13,228 bases of DNA from positions 1 through 13,228 of the forward strand of contig JAGBAU010000256.1 in NCBI GenBank assembly GCA_017938785.1. The letters run 5' to 3'. The stretch's first letter is position 1; the number at the start of each line of letters is the position of its first letter. This document shows positions 5,341 to 12,097 of this stretch, piece by piece. The position numbers were made by a program, and so were the translations under genes. A model generated the notes under the pieces. The model worked only from the letters and a program-made list of their open reading frames with translations, was not told the origin of the DNA and searched no databases. This stretch comes from Clostridia bacterium (GTDB taxonomy: Bacteria > Bacillota_A > Clostridia > Christensenellales > Aristaeellaceae).

Positions 5341-7281
5341 TTAGATTTCTTCGATTTCGAAATCGTCTGCTTCCGGAACGGAATCCAGAGCTTCGTCTTC
5401 GAGGACTTCGCGGATGGACAGGCTGATGCGCTTGGCTTCGGTGTTGACGTCCAGAACCTTAACGCGAACAACGTCGCCTACGTTCACAGCGTCTTCAACC
5501 TTGGCGATGCGGGTCAGAGCGCACTGGGAGATATGTACCAGACCGTCGAGGCCGGGCTCCAGCTCTACGAATGCGCCGAAGGTGGTGATGCGGACAACCT
5601 TGCCCTCAACAACGGAACCAACGGGATACTTCTCGCCGGCAACGGTCCAGGGACGGGGCTGGGTCTGCTTGTAGGACAGGGAAATGCGCTCGCGCTCGGG
5701 ATCCACGTTCAGGATCTTGACTTCGATTTCCTGGCCAACTGCAACCACATCAGAGGGATGCTTTACGCGGCCCCAGCTGAGGTCGGTCACGTGTACGAGG
5801 CCATCAACGCCGCCGATGTCAACGAAAGCGCCGAAATCTGCCAGACGGCGAACGGTGCCCTTAACAACGGAGCCTGCTTCGAAGTTGTTCCACAGTTCCT
5901 TCTTGCGGGCGGCTTCTTCCACCAGCAGAACGGCCTTGCGGGAAGCAACGATGCGCTTCTTGGTCTTGTCGATCTCGATGATCTTCAGGTTCATGGTCTG
6001 GCCAACGAACTCTTCGATCTTCTCGACATAGCGGAGGGACAGCTGGGATGCGGGAATGAAGGCGCGGACGCCCATAACGTCTGCCAGCAGACCGCCCTTA
6101 ACGGCTTCCTTACCGGTGCCTTCTACGAATTCGCCGGCTTCCTGCTTGGCAACGATGTCTTCCCAAGCCTTGCGGTTGATGATGTTCTTCTGGGAAAGCA
6201 GAACGTTGCCTTCGCCGTCGTTCACCTTAACAACCTCAGCCTCGATTTCATCGCCGACCTTGACATCGGTAGAGGAAAGATCAGACTTCTTGATGATGCC
6301 GTCAGCCTTGTAGCCAACGTTGACACATACTTCGTCTTCAGTGATCTGCACTACCGTGCCGGTGACGACCTGGCCGGGGCGGAGCTGGACAAGCGTGCTC
6401 TCAACGTCTTCCATGGTCATAACAGCTTCTTCCTGGGTTTCTTCGGTGATAACTTTCTTCTCGATGTCGTTCATTCTTGCAACAACCTCCTTAATTATAC
6501 AATCCGGTGTGGATGCACCGGCTGTAATCCCGATGGTATCGGCAGCGGAAATTTGAATTTGATTCAGTTCATCCGCAGTCTCGATGAAATAGGTTCGCGG
6601 GCAACGCGACGCCGCCAGCTGGTACAGCTTCTTGCTGTTGGAACTGGTGTGTCCGCCGATTACGATCATCACGTCCGCTCGTTCGGCGATTTCCACGGCT
6701 TCACTCTGGCGATCCCTGGTGGCGGGGCAGATGGTAGGCCGGATATCCGGATCCTTGATCTTGCCCTTGAGCAGCTCGCACAGCTCGTCGTAGCGCTCAC
6801 GCACCATGGTGGTTTGGGATACGACCAATGCGCGCTCCATATCCGGAAGGGCGTCTACGTCCTCCGCGCACATTACGGTCATACCCGGCGGATCGGTCCA
6901 GCCGAGGATGCCCACTACTTCGGGGTGCGCACGTTCTCCGATCACAATCACCGGAATGCCTGCCTCCGAAGCAGTCCGCGCCATTTCATGAATGCGGGCA
7001 ACGAAGGGACAGGTGGCGTCCAGCAATTCGCAGTCCAGCGCCTGCAATCTTTCGATTTCAGCGCGGCCCACGCCATGGGATCGAAGCACAACCTTTGCGC
7101 CCCGGGGCACGTCCGGCCCATCGACGCTTACCACGCCCTGCTGCCGGAGCATCTCCACCATTTGCGGATTATGAATGATCGGACCCAGCGTCACCGCCGG
7201 CGCGGCAGCCGCCGCCGTATCTACCGCCCTGCGCACGCCGAAGCAGAAGCCTGCGTGCTTTGCAACGATGATTTCAGCGAT
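5341..7281 (-). CDS. ispH: IspH-ribosomal protein S1 fusion: 4-hydroxy-3-methylbut-2-enyl diphosphate reductase plus four S1 domains
   Basis: The N-terminal half is IspH (LytB), the [4Fe-4S] enzyme that makes IPP and DMAPP in the last step of the MEP isoprenoid pathway. The C-terminal half is a ribosomal protein S1 homologue. Numbered from an ATC at 7281 (646 residues), the IspH residues are all present: cysteines C13 (AGFCFGV), C91 (DATCPF) and C185 (TICPAT); H37, H69, H119; E121; the SSN triplet 213-215; and S257 in AGASTP. S1 domains follow at about 302-365, 385-450 (degenerate), 470-537 and 555-623, then an acidic tail. Such fusions are known in Clostridia. The start is uncertain. The frame has no ATG, GTG or TTG between the in-frame TAG (7305-7303) and the GTG at 7236, which lies after the essential C13. 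CTG 7290, ATT 7287 and ATC 7281 remain, and ATC best matches the family start and stands 9 bases after GGAG. It is the last gene of the - strand operon. Confidence 0.9.
   Translation of the reverse strand: MAEIIVAKHAGFCFGVRRAVDTAAAAAPAVTLGPIIHNPQMVEMLRQQGVVSVDGPDVPRGAKVVLRSHGVGRAEIERLQALDCELLDATCPFVARIHEMARTASEAGIPVIVIGERAHPEVVGILGWTDPPGMTVMCAEDVDALPDMERALVVSQTTMVRERYDELCELLKGKIKDPDIRPTICPATRDRQSEAVEIAERADVMIVIGGHTSSNSKKLYQLAASRCPRTYFIETADELNQIQISAADTIGITAGASTPDCIIKEVVARMNDIEKKVITEETQEEAVMTMEDVESTLVQLRPGQVVTGTVVQITEDEVCVNVGYKADGIIKKSDLSSTDVKVGDEIEAEVVKVNDGEGNVLLSQKNIINRKAWEDIVAKQEAGEFVEGTGKEAVKGGLLADVMGVRAFIPASQLSLRYVEKIEEFVGQTMNLKIIEIDKTKKRIVASRKAVLLVEEAARKKELWNNFEAGSVVKGTVRRLADFGAFVDIGGVDGLVHVTDLSWGRVKHPSDVVAVGQEIEVKILNVDPERERISLSYKQTQPRPWTVAGEKYPVGSVVEGKVVRITTFGAFVELEPGLDGLVHISQCALTRIAKVEDAVNVGDVVRVKVLDVNTEAKRISLSIREVLEDEALDSVPEADDFEIEEI
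6472..6492 (-). promoter_or_regulatory. Internal ribosome binding site and ATG at the IspH/S1 boundary
   Basis: Inside the fusion gene, on the coding strand, a perfect AAGGAGG (6492-6486) stands 11 bases before an in-frame ATG (6474-6472). The ATG begins MNDIEKK, right after the last IspH motif and about 30 residues before the first S1 domain. Initiation here would give a 377-residue S1 protein (6474 down to 5341), close to the length of free-standing Firmicutes S1 homologues such as B. subtilis YpfD (about 382). A TATAAT lies just upstream, but a start of transcription from it would cut into the AAGGAGG, and no -35 is seen at 17 bp. Translation of the long mRNA from this internal site is therefore the likelier reading. 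Confidence 0.5.
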
Positions 7282-7330
7282 CGGAATCAGCTCCCGACTT
7301 TCCTAAATTTCTCATTTGCGAATAAGTCTA

Positions 7331-7372
7331 AATTCCGCTAACGTCCGTTATTCGACGGTCATTAGCGGAATT
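7331..7372 (-). promoter_or_regulatory. Stem-loop in the plsC-ispH spacer
   Basis: The 135-bp spacer 7282-7416 holds a strong inverted repeat: AATTCCGCTAA (7331-7341) and TTAGCGGAATT (7362-7372), an 11-bp perfect outer stem. Inside, CGTC/GACG (7342-7345 with 7354-7357) can add four pairs, leaving a 4-base bulge and an 8-base loop. On the - strand it is followed by TTTAGACTTATT, only weakly T-rich, so it is either a weak terminator after plsC or a structured leader ahead of ispH-S1. A poor promoter-like pair, TTGTAA (7409-7404) and TAAATA (7387-7382) with a 16-bp spacer, stands just upstream of it; I give that little weight. Confidence 0.5.
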
Positions 7373-7416
7373 CCTGCATGATATTTATCTGTTTACTGTT
7401 ATTTTACAAGGAATTT

Positions 7417-8010
7417 TCAAGCATCCTTCAAGCCCCATACAGCGGCCTCGATGCGGCGGGTTGCCTCCTCCAGAGTGGCCGCATCGCACTTCCTTCCGAA
7501 ATCAGAAAAATCGATGGCTTTGCCGAAGCGGATGTCAATCCTACGGAACATCTTGTAAGGGCCGTCGATGTAACAGGGAATCACCGGCACGCCGCCGCGC
7601 AGGGCGATCATGGATGCGCCGGAGAGCATGGGCGTAGGGGTATTGTCCTTGCTGCGGGTTCCCTGGGGAAAGATCAGCAGGCATTTCCCATCCTTCAAGG
7701 CCTGCATGCTGGCGCGAATGGCGGCTATATCTGCGCCGCCGCGGTCCACCGGAATGGCGCCCAGTGCATCAATCAGCAGCTTCAAAAACCTGTTCTCAAA
7801 CAGTTCCTTCTTGGCCAGGAAGGCAAGATCGATCTTCTGGGGCAAACGGGCAGCGATGCAGATTGGATCCAGACCGGACAGGTGGTTCGCGCACAGCACG
7901 AAGGCGCCGTCCTCCGGAAGATTCTCAAGACCCTTGGCCGGATTCAGGTAACAGAATCCGAAGATGGGCTTAAAAACGGTATGCACCAGGCGATAAAAAT
8001 TCCGACCCAT
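7417..8010 (-). CDS. plsC: 1-acyl-sn-glycerol-3-phosphate acyltransferase (PlsC family)
   Basis: PlsC transfers an acyl group to lysophosphatidic acid at the membrane and makes phosphatidic acid, the precursor of all phospholipids. The 197-residue product has the catalytic NHLSGLD (NHx4D, H43 and D48), VDRGG (about 88-92), FPQGTRS (114-120) and a final VPVIPCYIDGP block, in family order. One oddity is that the third motif, usually FPEGTR with a glutamate, here reads FPQGTR (Q116). The frame is open to an ATG at 8025, but the ATG at 8010 is chosen because GGAGG lies 8 bases before it, and the earlier ATG would place the ribosome site inside the protein. The stop of cmk falls between that ribosome site and the start codon (4 bases from stop to ATG), so translation is probably coupled to cmk. 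Confidence 0.9.
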   Translation of the reverse strand: MGRNFYRLVHTVFKPIFGFCYLNPAKGLENLPEDGAFVLCANHLSGLDPICIAARLPQKIDLAFLAKKELFENRFLKLLIDALGAIPVDRGGADIAAIRASMQALKDGKCLLIFPQGTRSKDNTPTPMLSGASMIALRGGVPVIPCYIDGPYKMFRRIDIRFGKAIDFSDFGRKCDAATLEEATRRIEAAVWGLKDA

Positions 8011-8014
8011 TGAC

Positions 8015-8689
8015 TTAACCTCCAATGACTTCGCCGGCGAGGCGCTTCACCTCAGCCAGCACCTGCTTCAGAGTCATGTTGGACGTATCCAGAAGGTATG
8101 CGTCCTCAGCGCGCATCAGGGGAGACGCAGCACGGTGGGTATCGTTGTAGTCACGCTCCACGATGTCATCCAGCACCTCATGGAACAGGGGCCTTTCGCC
8201 CTTTTCCCGCAGTTCATTGTAGCGGCGCAGGGCGCGCACCTCGGCAGATGCGGTAATGTAAAGCTTGAGCGTTGCGTCCGGCAGAACCTTGGTGCCGATA
8301 TCACGGCCGTCCATGATGATGGAGATGCCCTTGGCGGTATCCTGCTGGAGCTTCACCAGGCGCTCACGCACCTCGGGAATTGCACCCACGGCGGAAGCTG
8401 CCATGGAAGCTTCGGGCGTACGGATGGCTTCGGATACATCCTCGCCGTCCAGCAGCATGTGCTGCACATCGCCCACAAACTTCACGGCGATATCCGTATC
8501 CCCCACCATGCGGGCGATGGCTTCCTTATCCTCAAGCATGTTCTTGCGCAGGAAGTACAGGCCCACGGTGCGGTACATGGCGCCGGTATCCAGATACATT
8601 GCGCCGAGCTCTCCGGCAGCTGCGCGGGCGATGGTGGATTTGCCTGCACCCGCAGGGCCGTCGATGGCGATGGAAAAAATCTTGTTCAT
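8015..8689 (-). CDS. cmk: Cytidylate kinase
   Basis: Cmk phosphorylates CMP and dCMP with ATP, recycling cytidine nucleotides from RNA and phospholipid turnover and feeding dCTP synthesis. The 224-residue product, the usual size for the family, begins MNKIFSIAIDGPAGAGKST with the P-loop GPAGAGKST at 11-19. It continues with YLDTGAMYR (about 32-40), which forms the nucleotide monophosphate site, then MDGRDIGT and a late arginine-rich region (RALRRYNELREKGE) forming the lid. The frame is open to 8797, but ATG 8689 is chosen because AAGGA lies 7 bases before it and the P-loop then sits at the family position. That AAGGA overlaps the TAA of the dipeptidase gene, so the two are translationally linked. 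In many Clostridia cmk stands beside plsC and ispH, as here. Confidence 0.95.
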   Translation of the reverse strand: MNKIFSIAIDGPAGAGKSTIARAAAGELGAMYLDTGAMYRTVGLYFLRKNMLEDKEAIARMVGDTDIAVKFVGDVQHMLLDGEDVSEAIRTPEASMAASAVGAIPEVRERLVKLQQDTAKGISIIMDGRDIGTKVLPDATLKLYITASAEVRALRRYNELREKGERPLFHEVLDDIVERDYNDTHRAASPLMRAEDAYLLDTSNMTLKQVLAEVKRLAGEVIGG

Positions 8690-8699
8690 ATGTTTATCC

Positions 8700-10118
8700 T
8701 TACTGAATGTTGTGGGAAGCCAGTTCCGCGATGACGCGGGCATAAATCTGGGTGGCGCGAACCATGCTCTCGATATTGATGCATTCGTCCGCCACATGGC
8801 AGCAGTCCGCCTCGCCCGGGAACACGGGACCGAATGCCACGGTGTTGGGCATCATGCGGGAATAGGTGCCGCCGCCGATGGCCAGGGGCTTGGCATCGTC
8901 GCCGGTCACTTCGTTGTATACCTTCATCAGGCCGCGCACGATCTTGTGCTCAGCGGGCACATGCAGCGGAGTATGGCCGCCGATGCGCTTGACCTGGCAG
9001 CCGAAGGGAGCGATGCTCTTGGAGATGTTTTCGATGATCTCCTCTTCGTTGGTGCACAGGGGATAGCGCATATCCAGGGTAGCACAGAATTCTTCGCCGT
9101 CCCAGCGCAGGATGCCCAGGTTGCAGGTCAAGTCGTGGGACAGTTCGTCGCCGCACTTGATGTTCAGGGATGCGCCGTCATACTCCATGCCCACGCATTC
9201 GTTCATCATATCCAGCGCGCCCTGCATATTTGCGCCCGCGCCGATGGCCTTCAGGGCCAGCATCAGCATGCCTGCGGCATTCACGCCGGTCTCCGGCCAT
9301 GCAGCATGGCTCAGCACGCCCTCGGCGATGATTTCGCAGCGGCCTTCACCTCCATCCTGTACGCTCAGCTTGTGGCCGGATTCGGCGCAGTAAGCAGCAA
9401 GGCGCTTTTCGATTTCAGCAGCGGATACCTTTTCGGTGGAGACTACGGCCTTCGCCATGGCGGGCACTACGTTGGGACGCTCGCCTGCATAGAGCTGCAG
9501 CACGGGAATTTCGGCCTCGCCGCTGCCGTTCCAGTGCAGTTCCACATTCACGCCGCCCTTTTCTATGTTGATCACCGGGAAGCAAGCGTCGGGGCTGAAG
9601 CCGTAATCGGGCATTTTTTCCTTGGAGGCATAATAGCGCATATCGGACATGCCGGTTTCTTCATCGCAGCCCAGGATCAGGCGAACGCCATCCTTGAGCT
9701 CCAGGCCGCAGTCGCGCACGGCGCGCATGGCGTAAAGGGCGCACAGGGCCGGGCCCTTGTCATCCAGGGTACCGCGGCCATAGATGTTGCCGTTGGCGAT
9801 TTCACCGCCGAAGGGAGGATAATTCCAGCCCTCACCTGCGGGCACCACGTCCAGATGGGCCAGCATGCCCATGGTCTGCTCGCCGCTGCCCATGGAGATA
9901 TCGCCTGCGTAGTAATCGATGTTGCGGGTTTCAAAGCCGTACTTGCGGGCAGTCTCCAGCGCAAGATCCAGCATGCGGGCATTTTCCTCGCCGAAGGGCT
10001 TGCCGTCCACGGGCGCAGCCTGCACGGAGGGCACGGACACCCATGCCTGGATATCTGCAATCAGTTCATCGCGCAGTTCCGCTACGCGGGCGTCCAGCTT
10101 GCTGTAATCAATTTTCAT
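8700..10118 (-). CDS. M20 family dipeptidase, Sapep/PepV-like
   Basis: This is a cytoplasmic metallo-dipeptidase of family M20. The Sapep/PepV group cleaves a range of dipeptides with Mn2+ or Zn2+ and takes part in peptide use. The 472-residue product has the metal ligands in order: H88 in LAHLDVVPAGEGW, D119/D120 in GRGTLDDKGP, E153/E154 in GCDEETGMSD (general base and ligand), D176 or so in SPDACFPV, and H441 in DCCHVADE. The GGGTYSRMMPN segment near 415-425 fits the PepV group's substrate-binding region. The length is typical. The ATG at 10118 is supported by GGAGG 9 bases upstream. It is the first gene after the promoter at 10201-10173 and leads a tightly packed run with cmk and plsC. Its role in that run is not obvious, and exact substrates are unknown. 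Confidence 0.92.
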   Translation of the reverse strand: MKIDYSKLDARVAELRDELIADIQAWVSVPSVQAAPVDGKPFGEENARMLDLALETARKYGFETRNIDYYAGDISMGSGEQTMGMLAHLDVVPAGEGWNYPPFGGEIANGNIYGRGTLDDKGPALCALYAMRAVRDCGLELKDGVRLILGCDEETGMSDMRYYASKEKMPDYGFSPDACFPVINIEKGGVNVELHWNGSGEAEIPVLQLYAGERPNVVPAMAKAVVSTEKVSAAEIEKRLAAYCAESGHKLSVQDGGEGRCEIIAEGVLSHAAWPETGVNAAGMLMLALKAIGAGANMQGALDMMNECVGMEYDGASLNIKCGDELSHDLTCNLGILRWDGEEFCATLDMRYPLCTNEEEIIENISKSIAPFGCQVKRIGGHTPLHVPAEHKIVRGLMKVYNEVTGDDAKPLAIGGGTYSRMMPNTVAFGPVFPGEADCCHVADECINIESMVRATQIYARVIAELASHNIQ

Positions 10119-10172
10119 ATGAATAAACCTCCATCATTTATAGGTGGATTTTTACGGGAATCCATTGTGTCT

Positions 10173-10201
10173 ATTGTGGCATCTTTTGGGGCTTTTGTCA
10201 A
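10173..10201 (-). promoter_or_regulatory. Sigma-A promoter of the dipeptidase-cmk-plsC-ispH/S1 unit
   Basis: On the - strand: TTGACA, a perfect -35 (10201-10196), a 17-bp spacer, then CACAAT (10178-10173) preceded by TGC, giving an extended -10. Transcription would start near 10166, leaving a leader of about 48 bases before the ATG at 10118. The site begins only 10 bases after the uvrC stop and no terminator separates them, so readthrough from uvrC is also possible. Confidence 0.75.
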
Positions 10202-10211
10202 TCCGAAAAGA

Positions 10212-12077
10212 CTACTCCGCGTCCCCCGCGTGCAGCATGGCATACACGTTTTCCGCAACACTCCGGTTCATACCCGGAACGCCGCAGATCTCCTCCACAC
10301 TGGCATTTTTGAGGGCCTCCACGGTGGAAAAATGCTTCAGAATCGCCTTCTTGCGCTTCTCGCCCACGCCGGCAACGCCGTCCAGGCGGGAAGATACGCT
10401 GGCCTTGCTCCGAAGCTTCCGGTGATGGGTGATGGCGAAGCGGTGGGCCTCGTCACGCAGGCGCTGAATCAGGTGCAGCGCATTGGAGTGGCGGTCCAGG
10501 TAGATGGTTTCATCCGAATAGGGCAGCACAATTTCATCGATGCGCTCCGCCAGGCCAAACATGGGAATCTCCAGCCCCACAGCATGCATGGCGTCCATGG
10601 CCGCATTCAGCTGGCCCTTGCCGCCGTCGATGAGGATGAGATCCGGCAGGTCGGAAAACTTGCCGCCCTCCAGATCCAGGCCCTCGGCCTTACGTTCCTC
10701 GATTTCCTTCAAACCATGGGTCAGGCGGCGGGTCATCACTTCATGATGGGAAGCGAAGTCGTTGGCGCCCTGCACGGTTTTGATGCGGTAGATGCGGTAC
10801 TGGTCCCGGCGGGACACGCCGTCGATCATGACCACCTGGCTGCCCACGCTGAGCACGCCCTGGGTATTGGAAATATCGTAGCCCTCGATGCGCCGGGGAT
10901 AGAAATCCAGCCCCAGCACCTCCGCCAGTTCCTCCGCTGCGCCGATGGTACGCTCCCGGCTGGAAGCCTTCTTTTTATCGGTCTTTTCGGCAATATCCCG
11001 GGCGTTCTTCATGGCCATGCGCGTAAGCTTCAGTTTGTCGCCGCGCATGGGCGTGAACAGATAGGTTCGCCTGCCGTGCAGCTCCGTGAGCAGCTCCTCC
11101 ACCACAGCCTTTTCCGGCGGGTCGGCGGAGAGGATGAGCTCCGTGGGCGGCAGGTTTTCCGGGCCGTAATACTGGAGGATAAACTGGGTGATGATCTCCC
11201 CCGCTTCCTCGTCGCCCGCACCCTCAAGGGTGAAATTCTCCGAACCGATGAGCCTGCCTGCGCGGATGTAAAGCATGACCACAATGGCGTCCGCATCGTG
11301 GCGCAGCACGGCGATCACATCGCGGTCATCCTGGGCAGTGGAGATGGCCTTTTGCTTCTGCATCACATTCTCCACGGCGCGGATGCGGTCCCGGTAGAGG
11401 GCGGCGCGCTCGTAGTTCATCTGCAGTGAGGCTTCCTTCATGCGCTGGGTGAGTTCATCAATCACCGGGGCATACTTGCCGCCCAGGAAATCCACCACGC
11501 TGTGCATGATCCCGGCGTATTCTTCCTTCGAAACCAAGCCTGCACAGGGAGCCTTGCACTGGCCGATCTGATGGTACACGCAGGGGCGGCGGGGCTTATC
11601 CGGATTGATGACCCAGTTGCAGGTGCGGATGGGAAACACGCTGCGCACCACGTCCAGCACCTCCCGCACCACGGTCGCACCCTGGAAGGGGCCGAAGTAC
11701 TTCGCGCCGTCCTTCGCCTGCTTGCGCACCAGCTCCGGCCGGGGAAAATCGTCCTTCAGGTTGATGCGGATGTAGGGGTAATGCTTGTCATCCTTGAGCA
11801 GGATGTTGTAGTGGGGCCGGTGCATCTTGATGAGATTGCACTCCAGGGTGAGGGCTTCCATCTCGCCGTCCACCAGCATGATGTCGAAGTCATCGATCTT
11901 CTCCACCATGGCCTTCACTTTGGGCGTGTGGTTCCGGGAGGCATGGAAATACTGCGAAACCCTGTTTTTCAGGTTTTTCGCCTTGCCCACATAGATGATC
12001 TTCCCGCCGGATTTCATCAAATAACAGCCGGGGGAATCCGGAAGATTATGCAGTTTCCATTGAAGCTCTGCGTTCAT
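10212..12077 (-). CDS. uvrC: Excinuclease ABC subunit C
   Basis: UvrC is the nuclease of nucleotide excision repair; recruited by UvrB at the lesion, it cuts the damaged strand on both sides. The 621-residue product is full length. The N-terminal GIY-YIG nuclease domain shows GCYLM (17-21), IIYVGKAKNLKNRV (27-40, with R39) and the metal-binding EALTLECNLIK (E79). A cysteine region follows: C154, C167, C175 and C179, at nearly the positions reported to bind a [4Fe-4S] cluster in E. coli UvrC. A UVR motif that contacts UvrB lies at about 206-240 (ERAALYRDRI). The RNase H-like nuclease domain has GYDISNTQG and LILIDGGKGQL, and the end has tandem helix-hairpin-helix motifs (GVAGVGEKRKKAI and GVPGM). 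The start at 12077 has AGGTG 4 bases before it and lies 20 bases after the penicillin-binding protein stop, so the two are probably in one transcript. Confidence 0.97.
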   Translation of the reverse strand: MNAELQWKLHNLPDSPGCYLMKSGGKIIYVGKAKNLKNRVSQYFHASRNHTPKVKAMVEKIDDFDIMLVDGEMEALTLECNLIKMHRPHYNILLKDDKHYPYIRINLKDDFPRPELVRKQAKDGAKYFGPFQGATVVREVLDVVRSVFPIRTCNWVINPDKPRRPCVYHQIGQCKAPCAGLVSKEEYAGIMHSVVDFLGGKYAPVIDELTQRMKEASLQMNYERAALYRDRIRAVENVMQKQKAISTAQDDRDVIAVLRHDADAIVVMLYIRAGRLIGSENFTLEGAGDEEAGEIITQFILQYYGPENLPPTELILSADPPEKAVVEELLTELHGRRTYLFTPMRGDKLKLTRMAMKNARDIAEKTDKKKASSRERTIGAAEELAEVLGLDFYPRRIEGYDISNTQGVLSVGSQVVMIDGVSRRDQYRIYRIKTVQGANDFASHHEVMTRRLTHGLKEIEERKAEGLDLEGGKFSDLPDLILIDGGKGQLNAAMDAMHAVGLEIPMFGLAERIDEIVLPYSDETIYLDRHSNALHLIQRLRDEAHRFAITHHRKLRSKASVSSRLDGVAGVGEKRKKAILKHFSTVEALKNASVEEICGVPGMNRSVAENVYAMLHAGDAE

Positions 12078-12097
12078 AGTTCACCTGATATAGCGTT

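Noticed and set aside
3567..5471. A 634-codon open frame on the - strand opposite the glycosyltransferase end and the aminopeptidase
   Set aside because: It is antisense to conserved catalytic motifs, runs through both terminator hairpins and has low-complexity Ala/Val/Gly/His composition.
6493..6500. TATAAT inside ispH-S1 as an internal promoter for S1
   Set aside because: No -35 hexamer at 16-18 bp, and a start of transcription 6-7 bases downstream would cut away part of the AAGGAGG that makes the site interesting.
7274..7315. A 13-codon leader peptide gene before ispH
   Set aside because: It starts with ATG, but no ribosome binding site precedes it and its codons show no regulatory run of a single amino acid. 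It is kept only as context for the odd ispH start.
5533..7341. A 602-codon open frame on the + strand opposite ispH-S1
   Set aside because: It is the mirror of a strongly codon-biased gene, with no family motif, and would overlap the whole of ispH-S1.
10119..10166. A riboswitch in the dipeptidase leader
   Set aside because: The leader is only about 48 bases long, with no conserved aptamer motif or strong fold.
8265..11429. A 1054-codon open frame on the + strand across cmk, the dipeptidase and uvrC
   Set aside because: It runs antisense to three clearly identified genes, has no recognisable domain, is rich in His, Ala, Gly and Gln as expected for the opposite strand of GC-rich codon-biased genes, and has no ribosome binding site.
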